NCBI RefSeq assembly: GCF_017968885.1
Contig: NZ_CP072913.1
Location: forward strand, 2,836,001 to 2,900,000
Length of the DNA: 64,000 bases
Source: Pseudomonas sp. Tri1
GTDB taxonomy: Bacteria > Pseudomonadota > Gammaproteobacteria > Pseudomonadales > Pseudomonadaceae
Reading direction: 5' to 3'
In this document: in pieces, positions 35,091 to 44,128 of the stretch
Position numbering within the stretch: position 1 is the stretch's first letter
Layout: every line of letters begins with the position of its first letter
Notes under the pieces: generated by a model
Told to the model about the DNA's origin: nothing
Databases searched by the model: none
Seen by the model: only the letters and a program-made list of their open reading frames with translations
Made by a program: the position numbers and the translations under genes

Positions 35091-36893
35091 ATGTCCAATG
35101 TTGAAGAGCTTGCCAGGGATACCATTACGCTGAGCGAGTACGACAGTTTACTTTCCATAGGCACCAGTGCGCTCGAAGCCATTCCTGGTGCCGTGTACCT
35201 TTGTGATCGCGAAGGGTGGCTCGTCCGGTACAACAGCGAGGCCGCCGGGCTGTGGGGCAGGACCCCGGCCCTCGGTCAGAACGGTGATCGCTTCTGCGGC
35301 TCGCATCGACTTTTCTTGACAGACGGTACGCCGTTGGCGCTTGAAGATGGCCCCACGGCTTCGGCGCTCAATGGCGATGTCGTGACACGCAATCAGGAAG
35401 TCATCATCCAGCGTCCGGATGGCTCGCGGTTCGTGGCGCTGATGAACATCCGCGCGCTCAAGGATCGGGGAGGCGCCATTCAAGGCGCGATCAATTGCTT
35501 TCAAGACGTCACCGCGCACCACGCCGTGGCCGAGGAGTTGCGGCGCAAGAGTGCCGACCTTGAAGATTTTTTCGAAAATAGCGCGGTCGGCCTGCACATT
35601 GTCAGTGGCGAGGGCATCATCCTGCGTGCCAACAAGGCTGAGTTGGCGCTGCTGGGCTATTCGGCGCAAGAGTACATTGGCCGCCACATTACCGAATTTC
35701 ATGTGGATGCGCCGGTGATTGGTGACATCCTCGATAAATTGAGTTGCGGCGACTGCCTGGACAGTTATCCGGCGCGTTTAAAGGCCAAAGACGGTTCGAT
35801 CAAGCATGTCGCGATCACCTCCAACGGGCGTTTCGAAGACGGCAAGCTTTTCAATACGCGCTGTTTCACCATCGATGTCACGGTCGCCCAGCAGATGGAA
35901 AACCAGGTTCGCGAAAGCGAACGGCATATGCGCAACCTTCTCGAGGCATTGCCCGCTGCGGTCTATACCACCGACGCAGAGGGCTGCATCACGTTCTACA
36001 ATCGGGCGGCAGTGGAGTTGTCGGGACGCACGCCTGAGTTGGGTGACATGTGGTGCGTGACCTGGAAGTTGTTCAACAACGACGAAAGCCCACTTTCCCA
36101 CGATGAATGCCCGATGGCGGTGGCCCTGAAGGAAAACCGCTCCGTTCGCGGTGTCGAGGCAATTGCCGAGCGGCCGGACGGGAGCCGCGTACCCTTTATT
36201 CCGTACCCCACGCCCCTGCACGATGCCGAAGGCAATTTGGTGGGGGCGATCAATATGCTGGTCGATATCACCGAGCGAAAGCAGGCGGAGAATCGCCAGA
36301 AGACCTTGATCGATGAGCTCAACCACCGGGTCAAGAACACCCTGGCCACAGTGCAATCCCTGGCGGCGCAAACGGCGCGTAACGCCGAGGATGCGAAAGA
36401 CGGTTACTACCGTTTTGAGGCCCGGCTCCTGGCGTTGTCTCGTGCCCATGATCTTCTGACGAGGCGCCATTGGGGTCATACGCCCCTGGACGCGCTTGCC
36501 CATGAAGTGCTGATACCGGTATTCGGCCATGAGCCCAACCGCATCAAAATCGAGGGGCCTTCTATCGACGTCAGTACTCGGGTCGCGCTCAATCTCACGA
36601 TGACGCTCAATGAACTGGCGATCAACACGCTTAAATACGGAGCGATGTCCGTTGAGACGGGCACGCTGTCAGTGACCTGGACGCTGCAACCTCAATCGAG
36701 CGGAACATTGCTGACCCTCGACTGGCGCGAGCAAGGCGGCCCCCCGGTGTCCCAGCCAAAACGAGAAGGCTTGGGCTCGCGTCTGATGAAACGCTGCATC
36801 GAACGCGATCTGGCTGGCAAATTTGATCTCGTCTTTGCCCCGTCGGGAGTTTTCTGTCGCTTCTCATTTCTGATCGGGGCGGCTGGGGCATGA
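35091..36893 (+). CDS. Soluble multi-PAS HWE-family histidine kinase
   Basis: A 600-residue cytoplasmic kinase with three PAS domains (about 20-145, 155-275 and 280-400; cores AIPGAVYLCDREGWLV, ENSAVGLHIVSGEG and ALPAAVYTTDAEGCIT). An HWE/HisKA_2 kinase core follows: His412 in ELNHRVKNTLA, the N-box-like MTLNELAINTLKYGA, and the GLGSRLMKR segment. The ATG at 35091 has GAGG about 9 bp upstream. The stop overlaps the start of a receiver-only protein by 4 bp (ATGA). HWE kinases often serve light, redox or general stress signalling; the signal here is unknown. Confidence 0.9.
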   Translation: MSNVEELARDTITLSEYDSLLSIGTSALEAIPGAVYLCDREGWLVRYNSEAAGLWGRTPALGQNGDRFCGSHRLFLTDGTPLALEDGPTASALNGDVVTRNQEVIIQRPDGSRFVALMNIRALKDRGGAIQGAINCFQDVTAHHAVAEELRRKSADLEDFFENSAVGLHIVSGEGIILRANKAELALLGYSAQEYIGRHITEFHVDAPVIGDILDKLSCGDCLDSYPARLKAKDGSIKHVAITSNGRFEDGKLFNTRCFTIDVTVAQQMENQVRESERHMRNLLEALPAAVYTTDAEGCITFYNRAAVELSGRTPELGDMWCVTWKLFNNDESPLSHDECPMAVALKENRSVRGVEAIAERPDGSRVPFIPYPTPLHDAEGNLVGAINMLVDITERKQAENRQKTLIDELNHRVKNTLATVQSLAAQTARNAEDAKDGYYRFEARLLALSRAHDLLTRRHWGHTPLDALAHEVLIPVFGHEPNRIKIEGPSIDVSTRVALNLTMTLNELAINTLKYGAMSVETGTLSVTWTLQPQSSGTLLTLDWREQGGPPVSQPKREGLGSRLMKRCIERDLAGKFDLVFAPSGVFCRFSFLIGAAGA

Positions 36894-37252
36894 CCCCATT
36901 CGTTGGCGTCAGGGTGTTCGTTGTCGAGGACGAAGGCGCGATTGCCATGATGATCGAGGAAATGTTGGAAGAGCTTGGCTGTGAAGTACTGGCGTCGGTG
37001 GCGCAGCTCGCCACGGCGCTTGAAATAGCCAGAACGGCGCAGGTTGACCTGGCCATCCTGGACGTCAACCTGGCCGGTGAGCGTATCTTCCCGGTTGCTG
37101 AAATTCTCCGCGAGCGCGGTATTCCATTCTTATTCAGCACGGGATACGGCGCCAGTGGCCTGCCCGGCGAGTTTGCCCAGTACCCAGTCTTGCGCAAACC
37201 GTTTTCGCAGAACGACTTGCAGCAAAAAGTCGCACTTGCGCTGAGGCACTGA
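36890..37252 (+). CDS. Single-domain response regulator (receiver only)
   Basis: A 120-residue CheY-like receiver without an output domain. Acidic pair in VVEDEGAIAMM, acceptor Asp58 in LAILDVNLAGE, Lys in LRKPFSQND. It is translationally coupled to the HWE kinase by an ATGA overlap, so it is the likely phosphoacceptor and may act as a phosphate sink or signal by binding another protein. Similar HWE-kinase/receiver pairs are frequent in alpha- and gamma-proteobacteria. Confidence 0.9.
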   Translation: MTPFVGVRVFVVEDEGAIAMMIEEMLEELGCEVLASVAQLATALEIARTAQVDLAILDVNLAGERIFPVAEILRERGIPFLFSTGYGASGLPGEFAQYPVLRKPFSQNDLQQKVALALRH

Positions 37253-37487
37253 CCTCCAGCCCCGCAGGTCTGTTTCCGGACCTGGAGAATCCCCCGCAGC
37301 CCGCTCTGGAAGCCGCCATTTCATTTTATGAAATGGTGGATTGCAGTTTGTGCGTATTCCTGCGAAGTCGCTTTGGGAAGAAGATGGCCCCACCTGCACT
37401 ACACGTCTATGCAAGAGACGTCGCGCAGCTTCCCTAATCGTAGCGCACTGGCCCAGGCTGCAATGCGGCGGGCGCGAGGAGTAGCAG

Positions 37488-39542
37488 ATGAACGAAGCCT
37501 CGAAACCACCATCCTCGCCCTGGCATGAAGGTGAGCTGACATTGCAGGGCTCTGTCGGCGCGGTCGACATGATGGCCAGTGTTGGCCAGCGGCAATTGGC
37601 CCGCACCTGGATGCCGGATCAACACCGTGAGTTCTACGCCCAACTGCCTTTCGTGGTCTTGGGAACTGTGGATCGGCAGGGCGACGTGTGGGCGACCCTG
37701 CGTACCGGGCAGCCGGGCTTCATGCATTCGCCCGAGCCGCAAACCTTGCACATCGATCTCAAGCCGCAGCCCGACGACCCGGCCCAGGAGGGCATGGGCG
37801 AGGGGGATGCCATCGGCATGTTGGGGATCGAGTTGCACACCCGGCGTCGTAATCGCATGAACGGCAATGTGCGTCGTCAATTGGAGGACGGCCTGGAGAT
37901 TTCAGTCAGTCAGGCCTATGGCAATTGCCCGCGTTATATCAACCTGCGCCAATACGCCTTTGTTGAAGAGCAGGTAGCCGCGCCACGGGAGTTGGCCCCG
38001 ACGGACCCGCTGATACGGCGCCTGGTCGCGGCCGCCGACTCGTTTTATATCGCCACCTATGTGGTCCGTGACGGTGAGCGCCAGGTCGATGCGTCCCATC
38101 GCGGCGGCAAGCCGGGTTTTGTGCGCATGGACGAGGACGGGACGCTGACCGTTCCTGACTTTTCCGGAAACCTGTTCTTCAACACCCTGGGTAACATTTT
38201 GCTGAACCCGCGTGCAGGGCTGGTGTTCATCGATTTTCAAACCGGCGACCTCTTGCAGATGAGCGGTTCGGCGCAAGTGTTGCTGGACGACCCGCAAATC
38301 AACGCGTTCCAGGGCGCCGAGCGGCTGATGCGCTTCACGCCGCAGCGTATTGTCTATCGCCCGGCGGCGATTCCCTTGCGCTGGAAAGACCAGGCCGAAG
38401 GGGACTCGCCCAATTCATTGATGACCGGCAGTTGGGAGCAAGCCGCCGAGCGCTTGCAGGCCGAAGCCTTGCGCAGCCATTGGCGGCCACTGCGGGTGGA
38501 GCGCGTGGTGGATGAAAGCCACAATATTCGCTCTTTTTACCTGCAAGCGGCTGACGGCGCTGGTTTGCCTCGCTTTGAAGCCGGCCAGCACCTGCCTGTG
38601 CGGGTCTTGCTGGATGGGCAACAGGCTGCGTCGATTCGAACCTATAGCGTCTCCAGTGCGCCGTCGGATGACTTCCTGCGCATCAGCGTCAAGCGCGACG
38701 GTTCGGTGTCTTCGCACCTGCATGAGCAGATTCAGGTGGCCCACGAGATTGACGCGCGAGCGCCCCAGGGGCATTTCACTGTCCAGCCCACCGAGCGGCG
38801 TCCGTTGGTACTCCTCGCCGCGGGCGTCGGCATCACGCCGCTGTTGTCGATGTTGCGCGAGGTGGTTTACCAAGGGCAACGCATCAGCCGCATGCGCCCG
38901 GTCTGGGTGGTGCAAAGCGCGCGTACGGTAGCCGACCTGGCGTTTCGTGAGGAACTCGATGAACTGGCGGCCCGCGGCGGCGACAAGGTGCGGATACTGC
39001 GGATGGTCAGCCAACCGCCCAGCGAGGCACCGGTAGGCGAAGGCTATGACGCGACGGGCAGGATCGACGTGGGGCTGCTCAAGCAACTGCTTCCACTCGA
39101 CGACTACGACTACTACCTGTGTGGGCCGGGCAGTTTTACCCAGGCGCTGTATGACGGACTGCGTAAATTGCGCATTCCGGACGATCGTATCCACGCCGAG
39201 ACCTTTGGCCCGTCGACGCTGGTCCGAGACGCCGAAGTCAGCGTCCCGGCGACGCCACAGACGCCGGCGGCGAGCGAGGCGGTGAAGGTATTGTTCGCCA
39301 CCTCCGGCAAGGAAGCACGCTGGGAGCCCGGCAGCGGAACCCTGCTGGAACTGGCCGAGGCGCGCGGCCTGAGTCCGGAGTTCAGTTGCCGCGGCGGCTC
39401 CTGCGGCACCTGCAAAACCCACTTGAAGCGCGGCCAGGTGCATTACCTCAATAGCCCGGCGGAGCCTTTGGCCGACGATGAGGTGCTGATCTGTTGCGCG
39501 GTGCCGGCAGAGGGCAGTGAGACGTTGGTGCTGGAGGTTTGA
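37488..39542 (+). CDS. PNPOx-like / ferredoxin reductase / 2Fe-2S ferredoxin fusion
   Basis: A 684-residue three-part flavoprotein. Residues 1-300 form a pyridoxamine-phosphate-oxidase-like split barrel (RTWMPDQHREFYAQLPFVVL, LFFNTLGNILLNPRAGLVFI). Residues 320-570 form an FNR module (FAD motif RTYSVSSAPSD, NAD motif LVLLAAGVGITPLLSML, LCGPGSFTQAL). Residues 600-684 form a plant-type ferredoxin with CRGGSCGTCKTH (C-x4-C-x2-C) and a last Cys in LICCAVP. Electrons would flow from NAD(P)H through FAD to the 2Fe-2S centre and possibly an FMN in the first domain. The substrate is unknown. A GST gene follows in the same direction (154 bp). Confidence 0.88.
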   Translation: MNEASKPPSSPWHEGELTLQGSVGAVDMMASVGQRQLARTWMPDQHREFYAQLPFVVLGTVDRQGDVWATLRTGQPGFMHSPEPQTLHIDLKPQPDDPAQEGMGEGDAIGMLGIELHTRRRNRMNGNVRRQLEDGLEISVSQAYGNCPRYINLRQYAFVEEQVAAPRELAPTDPLIRRLVAAADSFYIATYVVRDGERQVDASHRGGKPGFVRMDEDGTLTVPDFSGNLFFNTLGNILLNPRAGLVFIDFQTGDLLQMSGSAQVLLDDPQINAFQGAERLMRFTPQRIVYRPAAIPLRWKDQAEGDSPNSLMTGSWEQAAERLQAEALRSHWRPLRVERVVDESHNIRSFYLQAADGAGLPRFEAGQHLPVRVLLDGQQAASIRTYSVSSAPSDDFLRISVKRDGSVSSHLHEQIQVAHEIDARAPQGHFTVQPTERRPLVLLAAGVGITPLLSMLREVVYQGQRISRMRPVWVVQSARTVADLAFREELDELAARGGDKVRILRMVSQPPSEAPVGEGYDATGRIDVGLLKQLLPLDDYDYYLCGPGSFTQALYDGLRKLRIPDDRIHAETFGPSTLVRDAEVSVPATPQTPAASEAVKVLFATSGKEARWEPGSGTLLELAEARGLSPEFSCRGGSCGTCKTHLKRGQVHYLNSPAEPLADDEVLICCAVPAEGSETLVLEV

Positions 39543-39695
39543 GAGAGGGGCAGGCGAAGCCGGCCGCTGACTATTTCAAATAGTGAAATGCTGGATTGTA
39601 AAAGCTGGTGATTCCGCTGTTTGGGATAGGAGGGGAGGATAGCGCCATCGACGCGATTCCCGCCTCGAGCCTCAAAAAACAACATGGAGTACGTC

Positions 39696-40325
39696 ATGTC
39701 TCAGAAAGCGATCAAGCTTTATCGCCATCCGTTGTCCGGTCACGCCCATCGCGTCGAATTGATGCTCTCGCTGCTCGGCCTGCCGACCGAACTGATCTCC
39801 GTGGACCTGATGAAGGGCGAGCACAAGACCCCGGAGTTCCTGGCCCTCAACCGTTTTGGCCAGGTCCCGGTGATCGATGACAACGGCACCGTCCTGGCTG
39901 ACTCCAATGCCATCCTGGTTTACCTGGCGACAAAGTATGGCGATGGCCAATGGTTGCCGGGCGATCCACTCGCACAAGCCAGGGTCCAGCGCTGGCTTTC
40001 AGTGGCTGCCGGCCAGATCAATTCGGGACCCGCCAACGCGCGATTGATCACCGTGTTTGGTGCAAGCTATAACGCCGAGGACGCCATCGCCCGGTCCCAT
40101 GCCCTGCTCAAGGTCATGGAGAGCGAGCTGGAACAAAGTCCGTTCCTGGCGGGTGATAAGCCCACCATCGCCGACGTTGCTGCGTACACCTACGTGTCGC
40201 ATGCGCCGGAGGGCAATGTCGCGTTGACTGATTATCCGCATGTTCGGGCGTGGCTGGGCAGCATCGAAGCGTTGCCGAATTTCGTGGGTATGCAGCGCAC
40301 GGCCAAGGGCTTGCAACACGCTTGA
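39696..40325 (+). CDS. Glutathione S-transferase
   Basis: A 209-residue GST. The N-terminal thioredoxin-like domain has [20 protein letters not shown], cis-Pro in [11 protein letters not shown], and [15 protein letters not shown] for glutathione binding. The helical C-terminal domain includes the motif [14 protein letters not shown]. The ATG at 39696 ([11 protein letters not shown]) is chosen over one 12 bp upstream because GGAG lies 8 bp before it. It follows the three-part flavoreductase and precedes two LysR genes. Confidence 0.88.
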   Translation: MSQKAIKLYRHPLSGHAHRVELMLSLLGLPTELISVDLMKGEHKTPEFLALNRFGQVPVIDDNGTVLADSNAILVYLATKYGDGQWLPGDPLAQARVQRWLSVAAGQINSGPANARLITVFGASYNAEDAIARSHALLKVMESELEQSPFLAGDKPTIADVAAYTYVSHAPEGNVALTDYPHVRAWLGSIEALPNFVGMQRTAKGLQHA

Positions 40326-40407
40326 CTCAAACTGCCGGGACTTGCCGTGAGCCATCACGGCAAGCGCCTGCGCCGTACGGTAGACGCCCCAGCAAGATGG
40401 ATCTCCT

Positions 40408-41328
40408 ATGGATCGCTTTCAGGAAATGCAGGTTTTTATGGCGGTTGCCGAGGAGGAAGGATTTGCCGCGGCAGCCCGGCGCTTGAATGTTTCACCCCCG
40501 AGCGTGACGCGTGCCATCGCGGCGATGGAAGAAAGGATCGGCACTCAGCTACTGTCCAGGACGACCCGCAATGTGCACATGACCGAAGCGGGGCAACGCT
40601 ACCTGGAAGATTGTCGACGGATTCTCAGCGAGCTCGAGGAGGCGGAGGAAGCAGCTGCCGGCAGCTACTTGATACCGTGCGGATACCTGACCGTCACAGC
40701 ACCGGTCCTGTTCGGCGAACTGTACGTTGCGCCACTGCTACCGGATTATCTCGATCAATTTCCCTCGGTGCATCTCAATGCCTTGTTGGTCGACCGAGTG
40801 GTGAACATGGCTGACGAAGGGATCGATGTAGCGATACGCATCGGCCATTTGCACGAAAACGCTCAGCACGCGATCAAGGTCGGGGAGGTGCGTCAGGTGA
40901 TATGCGCCGCGCCCGCGTATTTCGAGCGGCATGCAAGGCCACGACACCCTGCCGAGTTGAGTAAGGCCAAGATCGTGATGTCTTCGGCCAGCCACTTGCT
41001 GAGCGATTGGCAGTTCATCGATGACGGCAAGCCGCTGAGTTTGCGGTTTGATCCACGCCTGGTGGTCACCGCCAATCAGGCGGCGATCAATATTGCCTGC
41101 CTGGGTTGGGGTGTCACGCGGGTATTGTCCTATCAAGTGGCCAGGCACGTTGCTGACGGAGCGCTGGAAGTGGTGCTCGAGGATTTCGAGCTGCCGGCGT
41201 TGCCGATTCATGTGGTGTACCAGAAGAACAATCGGGTGCCTGCGAAGGTACGTACCTTCGTCGATTTCCTCGCCGATCGGCTCGGGGGCGACGCGACCCT
41301 CAGATCGCTCGCCAAAGGGAGCGGCTAA
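40408..41328 (+). CDS. LysR-family regulator, first of a tandem pair
   Basis: A 306-residue LysR protein (HTH about 5-65: FMAVAEEEGFAAAARRLNVS, VTRAIAAMEERIG, LLSRTTRNVHMTEAGQRYL) with an effector domain. Its TAA stop shares one base with the ATG of the next LysR gene, so both are translated from one message. It could act on the upstream GST/flavoreductase genes. Confidence 0.9.
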   Translation: MDRFQEMQVFMAVAEEEGFAAAARRLNVSPPSVTRAIAAMEERIGTQLLSRTTRNVHMTEAGQRYLEDCRRILSELEEAEEAAAGSYLIPCGYLTVTAPVLFGELYVAPLLPDYLDQFPSVHLNALLVDRVVNMADEGIDVAIRIGHLHENAQHAIKVGEVRQVICAAPAYFERHARPRHPAELSKAKIVMSSASHLLSDWQFIDDGKPLSLRFDPRLVVTANQAAINIACLGWGVTRVLSYQVARHVADGALEVVLEDFELPALPIHVVYQKNNRVPAKVRTFVDFLADRLGGDATLRSLAKGSG

Positions 41329-42239
41329 TGGGGCGTTACCATGAAATGCGAATGTTCCACGCGCTTTCGCAAAGTCCGAGTCTCGCATCGGCTGCCCATC
41401 GCCTTAATGTATCCGGTCCGACCGTTGCGCGTGCCATTGATCGGTTGGAGGCTCGGCTCGGTGTGCAGTTACTGTCGCGAAGCACTCGCGGGGTCGCACT
41501 GACTGAGGCGGGAGCGGCTTTCATGGCCGATTGTTCGCGTATCCTCTGCGGGGTCGATGAGGCCGAAGCCTGCGCCAAGGGCCTGCATGTCCAAGCGCAA
41601 GGCGGTCTGACGGTACTGTTGCCGTTGCTCTTCAGCCGCTATGTCATGGCACCGCTGCTGGCCGATTACATGGACCTGTATCCCGAGATCAGGGTGTTCG
41701 CGCAGTACCATGATCGTATTGCGAACATGAATGAGGAAGGGCTGGATGTGGCCGTGCTGGTGGGGCATTTGCCCAGCTCTGCATTGATCTCACGACCTGT
41801 TGGCGATGTTCGCTCGATCGTTTGCGCCAGCCCTGCGTATCTGGCCACTCATGGTGAACCTGTCGTGCCGCAGGATTTGCGAAGTCATCGGCTGATTGCC
41901 GCGCAAGCCAACCAGGACCGGGTCCAGTGGTCTTTTCAAACCCAGGGCGAGCCCAGTAGCATCAAGATGCGCACGCGGCTCAGTTGCGCGACCTTACAGT
42001 CGGCCATCGATGCCGCGGCGCATGGGGCAGGGTTGACACGTAGTGTGAGCTACCCGTTGTACGACTATTTGAGCAGCGGACGATTGTGCAGGGTCTTGCA
42101 GCGTTATGAACCGCCCTCGACGCCAGTCCAAGTGGTTTACCGTGAACGACGTAAGGCTTCGATGCGCGTGCGCAGTTTCGTCGATTACATTGTTGACCGG
42201 CTACGCGAGCACCCGGCCTTGGGGCCTGACGTTTACTGA
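41328..42239 (+). CDS. LysR-family regulator, second of a tandem pair
   Basis: A 303-residue LysR protein (HTH about 5-65: HALSQSPSLASAAHRLNVSG, LLSRSTRGVALTEAGAAFM). It is similar to the preceding LysR gene and overlaps it by one base, which suggests a tandem duplication followed by divergence. The tail is short and its stop lies 15 bp from the convergent AraC gene. Confidence 0.9.
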   Translation: MGRYHEMRMFHALSQSPSLASAAHRLNVSGPTVARAIDRLEARLGVQLLSRSTRGVALTEAGAAFMADCSRILCGVDEAEACAKGLHVQAQGGLTVLLPLLFSRYVMAPLLADYMDLYPEIRVFAQYHDRIANMNEEGLDVAVLVGHLPSSALISRPVGDVRSIVCASPAYLATHGEPVVPQDLRSHRLIAAQANQDRVQWSFQTQGEPSSIKMRTRLSCATLQSAIDAAAHGAGLTRSVSYPLYDYLSSGRLCRVLQRYEPPSTPVQVVYRERRKASMRVRSFVDYIVDRLREHPALGPDVY

Positions 42240-42254
42240 TGTGCCCAGCCACTT

Positions 42255-43160
42255 TCAAATTTCACGCCGCATTCTTCCGGGGGGCTGGCCATAGATATCC
42301 TTGAATTTCTTGCTGAACGCCGCCTGGGATTGGTAACCCACCTGCACTGCGATGTCGCTCAAGCCTAGATGTGAATGGTTCAGCAGACCGAACGCCAGCT
42401 CCATGCGTACCTGCGTCAACAATGCCCACGGCGATACACCAGCCACCCGAACGAATGCTCGCATGAAGGATGCGCGGGACATGCTCGCCGTCTCGGCCAG
42501 GCTTTGAATCGTCCACTCGTGCGCAGGGTCCGCCAGCATCGCCTGCCAGGCGCGGCCCAAACGTTTATCGCCCAGCAGGGCCAATGAGCCACTGTCCTGG
42601 CCATGGTTGGCCAGGTGCGCGCGCAGAATCAGAGTGAAGAGCGCCTGGGAAAGCGCGTCGAGCAAAAACCGAGCACCGACCTTATCCCCGTCCGCTTCCC
42701 CTCGAATGACCTTGACCAATGCCGGTAGCGGCCCATTGGCCGGCAAGGCGCCGCTGGGAATCACCAGGTATTCGGGCAGAGACGCAAACAGCAGGGACGC
42801 GCGGTTGAAATGAAAGCCACCACAGAGCATGTCCAGCTCCGGGCTGGCGCCGCCAATGCGATGTATCGGCAACGTGCTCCCCGGGACGACGTCTGGGGTA
42901 GTTGGCGCGACCGTTTTTCCAGGGCTATGCATCAAGTGCCGGGCACCACGAGGCAGCAGCAGAATATCGCCTGCACGCATGGGCAAGCGCTGCCCGTCGG
43001 GGAACTCCACCCGGCATTCCCCCGCCAACACGATGTGATAGGGCGCGGTGCCCAGCGCTTGCTGCTCATGCTCCACAGCCCAATCGCCCTGGAACTGGCA
43101 ACGCAGATCCAGGCTGCCGCGCACGCTGGCCAGACTGATGAGTTTATCGACCGCATTCAT
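42255..43160 (-). CDS. AraC-family regulator with cupin-6 sensor domain
   Basis: A 301-residue regulator. The N-terminal cupin-like domain (about 10-175; CRVEFPDGQRLPMRAGDILL, LPRGARHLMHS) is followed by the AraC double HTH (about 205-300; SLAETASMSRASFMRAFVRV, LGLSDIAVQVGYQSQAAFSK). It is divergent from an AhpD-like gene (110 bp between starts), the common pairing of cupin-type AraC regulators with detoxification enzymes. The ATG at 43160 is preferred to an upstream TTG. Confidence 0.9.
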   Translation of the reverse strand: MNAVDKLISLASVRGSLDLRCQFQGDWAVEHEQQALGTAPYHIVLAGECRVEFPDGQRLPMRAGDILLLPRGARHLMHSPGKTVAPTTPDVVPGSTLPIHRIGGASPELDMLCGGFHFNRASLLFASLPEYLVIPSGALPANGPLPALVKVIRGEADGDKVGARFLLDALSQALFTLILRAHLANHGQDSGSLALLGDKRLGRAWQAMLADPAHEWTIQSLAETASMSRASFMRAFVRVAGVSPWALLTQVRMELAFGLLNHSHLGLSDIAVQVGYQSQAAFSKKFKDIYGQPPGRMRREI

Positions 43161-43270
43161 TTGAGCGTTTCGCAAAAAAAACTGAGTGGATTGAACAAAC
43201 CCGAGCTACGTCAGGGTGAAAAACTGAGTGCGTCGAAACAGTACACCCAACCCACTCAGGAGTTAATGCC

Positions 43271-43618
43271 ATGTTCAATAACTGGTCCGAATTATTGCCC
43301 ACTATTCAGAAAGCCTTCGGTGCACTGGGCAAGAGCAACCCGAAAATGGTCAAGGCCTACATGGCCCTTGGTGAAGCCGCCAGCGAAAACAACGTGCTCG
43401 ACGCGAAGACGCGCGAGTTGATCTCGATCGCCATCGCCGTCACCACCCGCTGCGACGGTTGCATCGCCGCGCACACAGATTCGGCTATCAAGGCCGGTGC
43501 CAGCCGCGAGGAAGTGGCCGCAGCCCTGGCCACCGCGATCTCGCTGAATGCGGGGGCAGCGTACATCTACTCGCTGCGTTCGCTTGAAGCCTATGACGCA
43601 TTGAAAAGACCGGCGTGA
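43271..43618 (+). CDS. AhpD-like carboxymuconolactone-decarboxylase-family protein
   Basis: A 115-residue helical protein with the AhpD motif: RELISIAIAVTTRCDGCIAAH, with Cys-x-x-Cys (CDGC) and the downstream His. Members with CxxC act as thiol-dependent peroxidase partners or alkylhydroperoxidases. GAG-rich sequence before the ATG (CAGGAGTTAATGCC) provides the ribosome site. It is divergent from the cupin-type AraC regulator and followed by an intrinsic terminator. Confidence 0.92.
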   Translation: MFNNWSELLPTIQKAFGALGKSNPKMVKAYMALGEAASENNVLDAKTRELISIAIAVTTRCDGCIAAHTDSAIKAGASREEVAAALATAISLNAGAAYIYSLRSLEAYDALKRPA

Positions 43619-43635
43619 TTGCACGCCTCATCTGG

Positions 43636-43667
43636 CCCCAGGCGCCGCAAGGTGCCGGGGTTTTTTT
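43636..43667 (+). terminator. Intrinsic terminator after AhpD-like gene
   Basis: The stem CCCC(A)GGCGCC / GGTGCCGGGG with loop GCAA is followed by seven T residues, 18 bp after the stop codon. Confidence 0.85.
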
Positions 43668-43807
43668 CAAGCCATTGTTTCATGCCATGCAATTGAGTCA
43701 TGTCAGCCCTGGTCCTTCTCCGGAACCCATTTGCCAGTGAAACTGATCCCAGAAACGATTGAGCCGCTGCGGCTATGGCAGCGTTCTTCATTCACCAGGA
43801 GACTCCA

Positions 43808-44035
43808 ATGATCGACACCCCTCAGTCCTGCGCCGAGAGCCTTTGGCCAGAGACTCCAAGCATGACCCACCGCGAGTTCGAAAGCGGTTTTCTACTGCCT
43901 CAGTTGATGGGCGCATTAGCCGGCGAGTCTGCGGGTCTTGACCTACGGGGCGGATGCCGGACAAAGAGCACTTCATTGCGGCAGATAAGTGTCTGGCTGA
44001 TGCAGAACTTGCGGCTTGCGGCGCGTCCATGGTGA
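43808..44035 (+). CDS. Small open frame with strong ribosome site, possibly decayed
   Basis: A 75-codon frame starting MIDTPQSCAESLWPE, with AGGAG 6 bp upstream of the ATG. The product is not recognised. After about residue 43 the sequence no longer looks protein-like, whereas another frame over 43954-44038 reads plausibly (it includes DKEHFIAADKCLADAELAA). This suggests a small gene with one or two frameshifts rather than an intact one. It lies in the otherwise empty 510 bp between the AhpD-like gene and the HD-GYP gene. Confidence 0.3.
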   Translation: MIDTPQSCAESLWPETPSMTHREFESGFLLPQLMGALAGESAGLDLRGGCRTKSTSLRQISVWLMQNLRLAARPW

Positions 44036-44128
44036 GTTGAACAAACCGAGCGCTATACGCGTTTGGCTACGGTCATGACGACGTCGCTACGTCATTTGGG
44101 ATGGACTTATCTGGCGATGGACCGGTCG

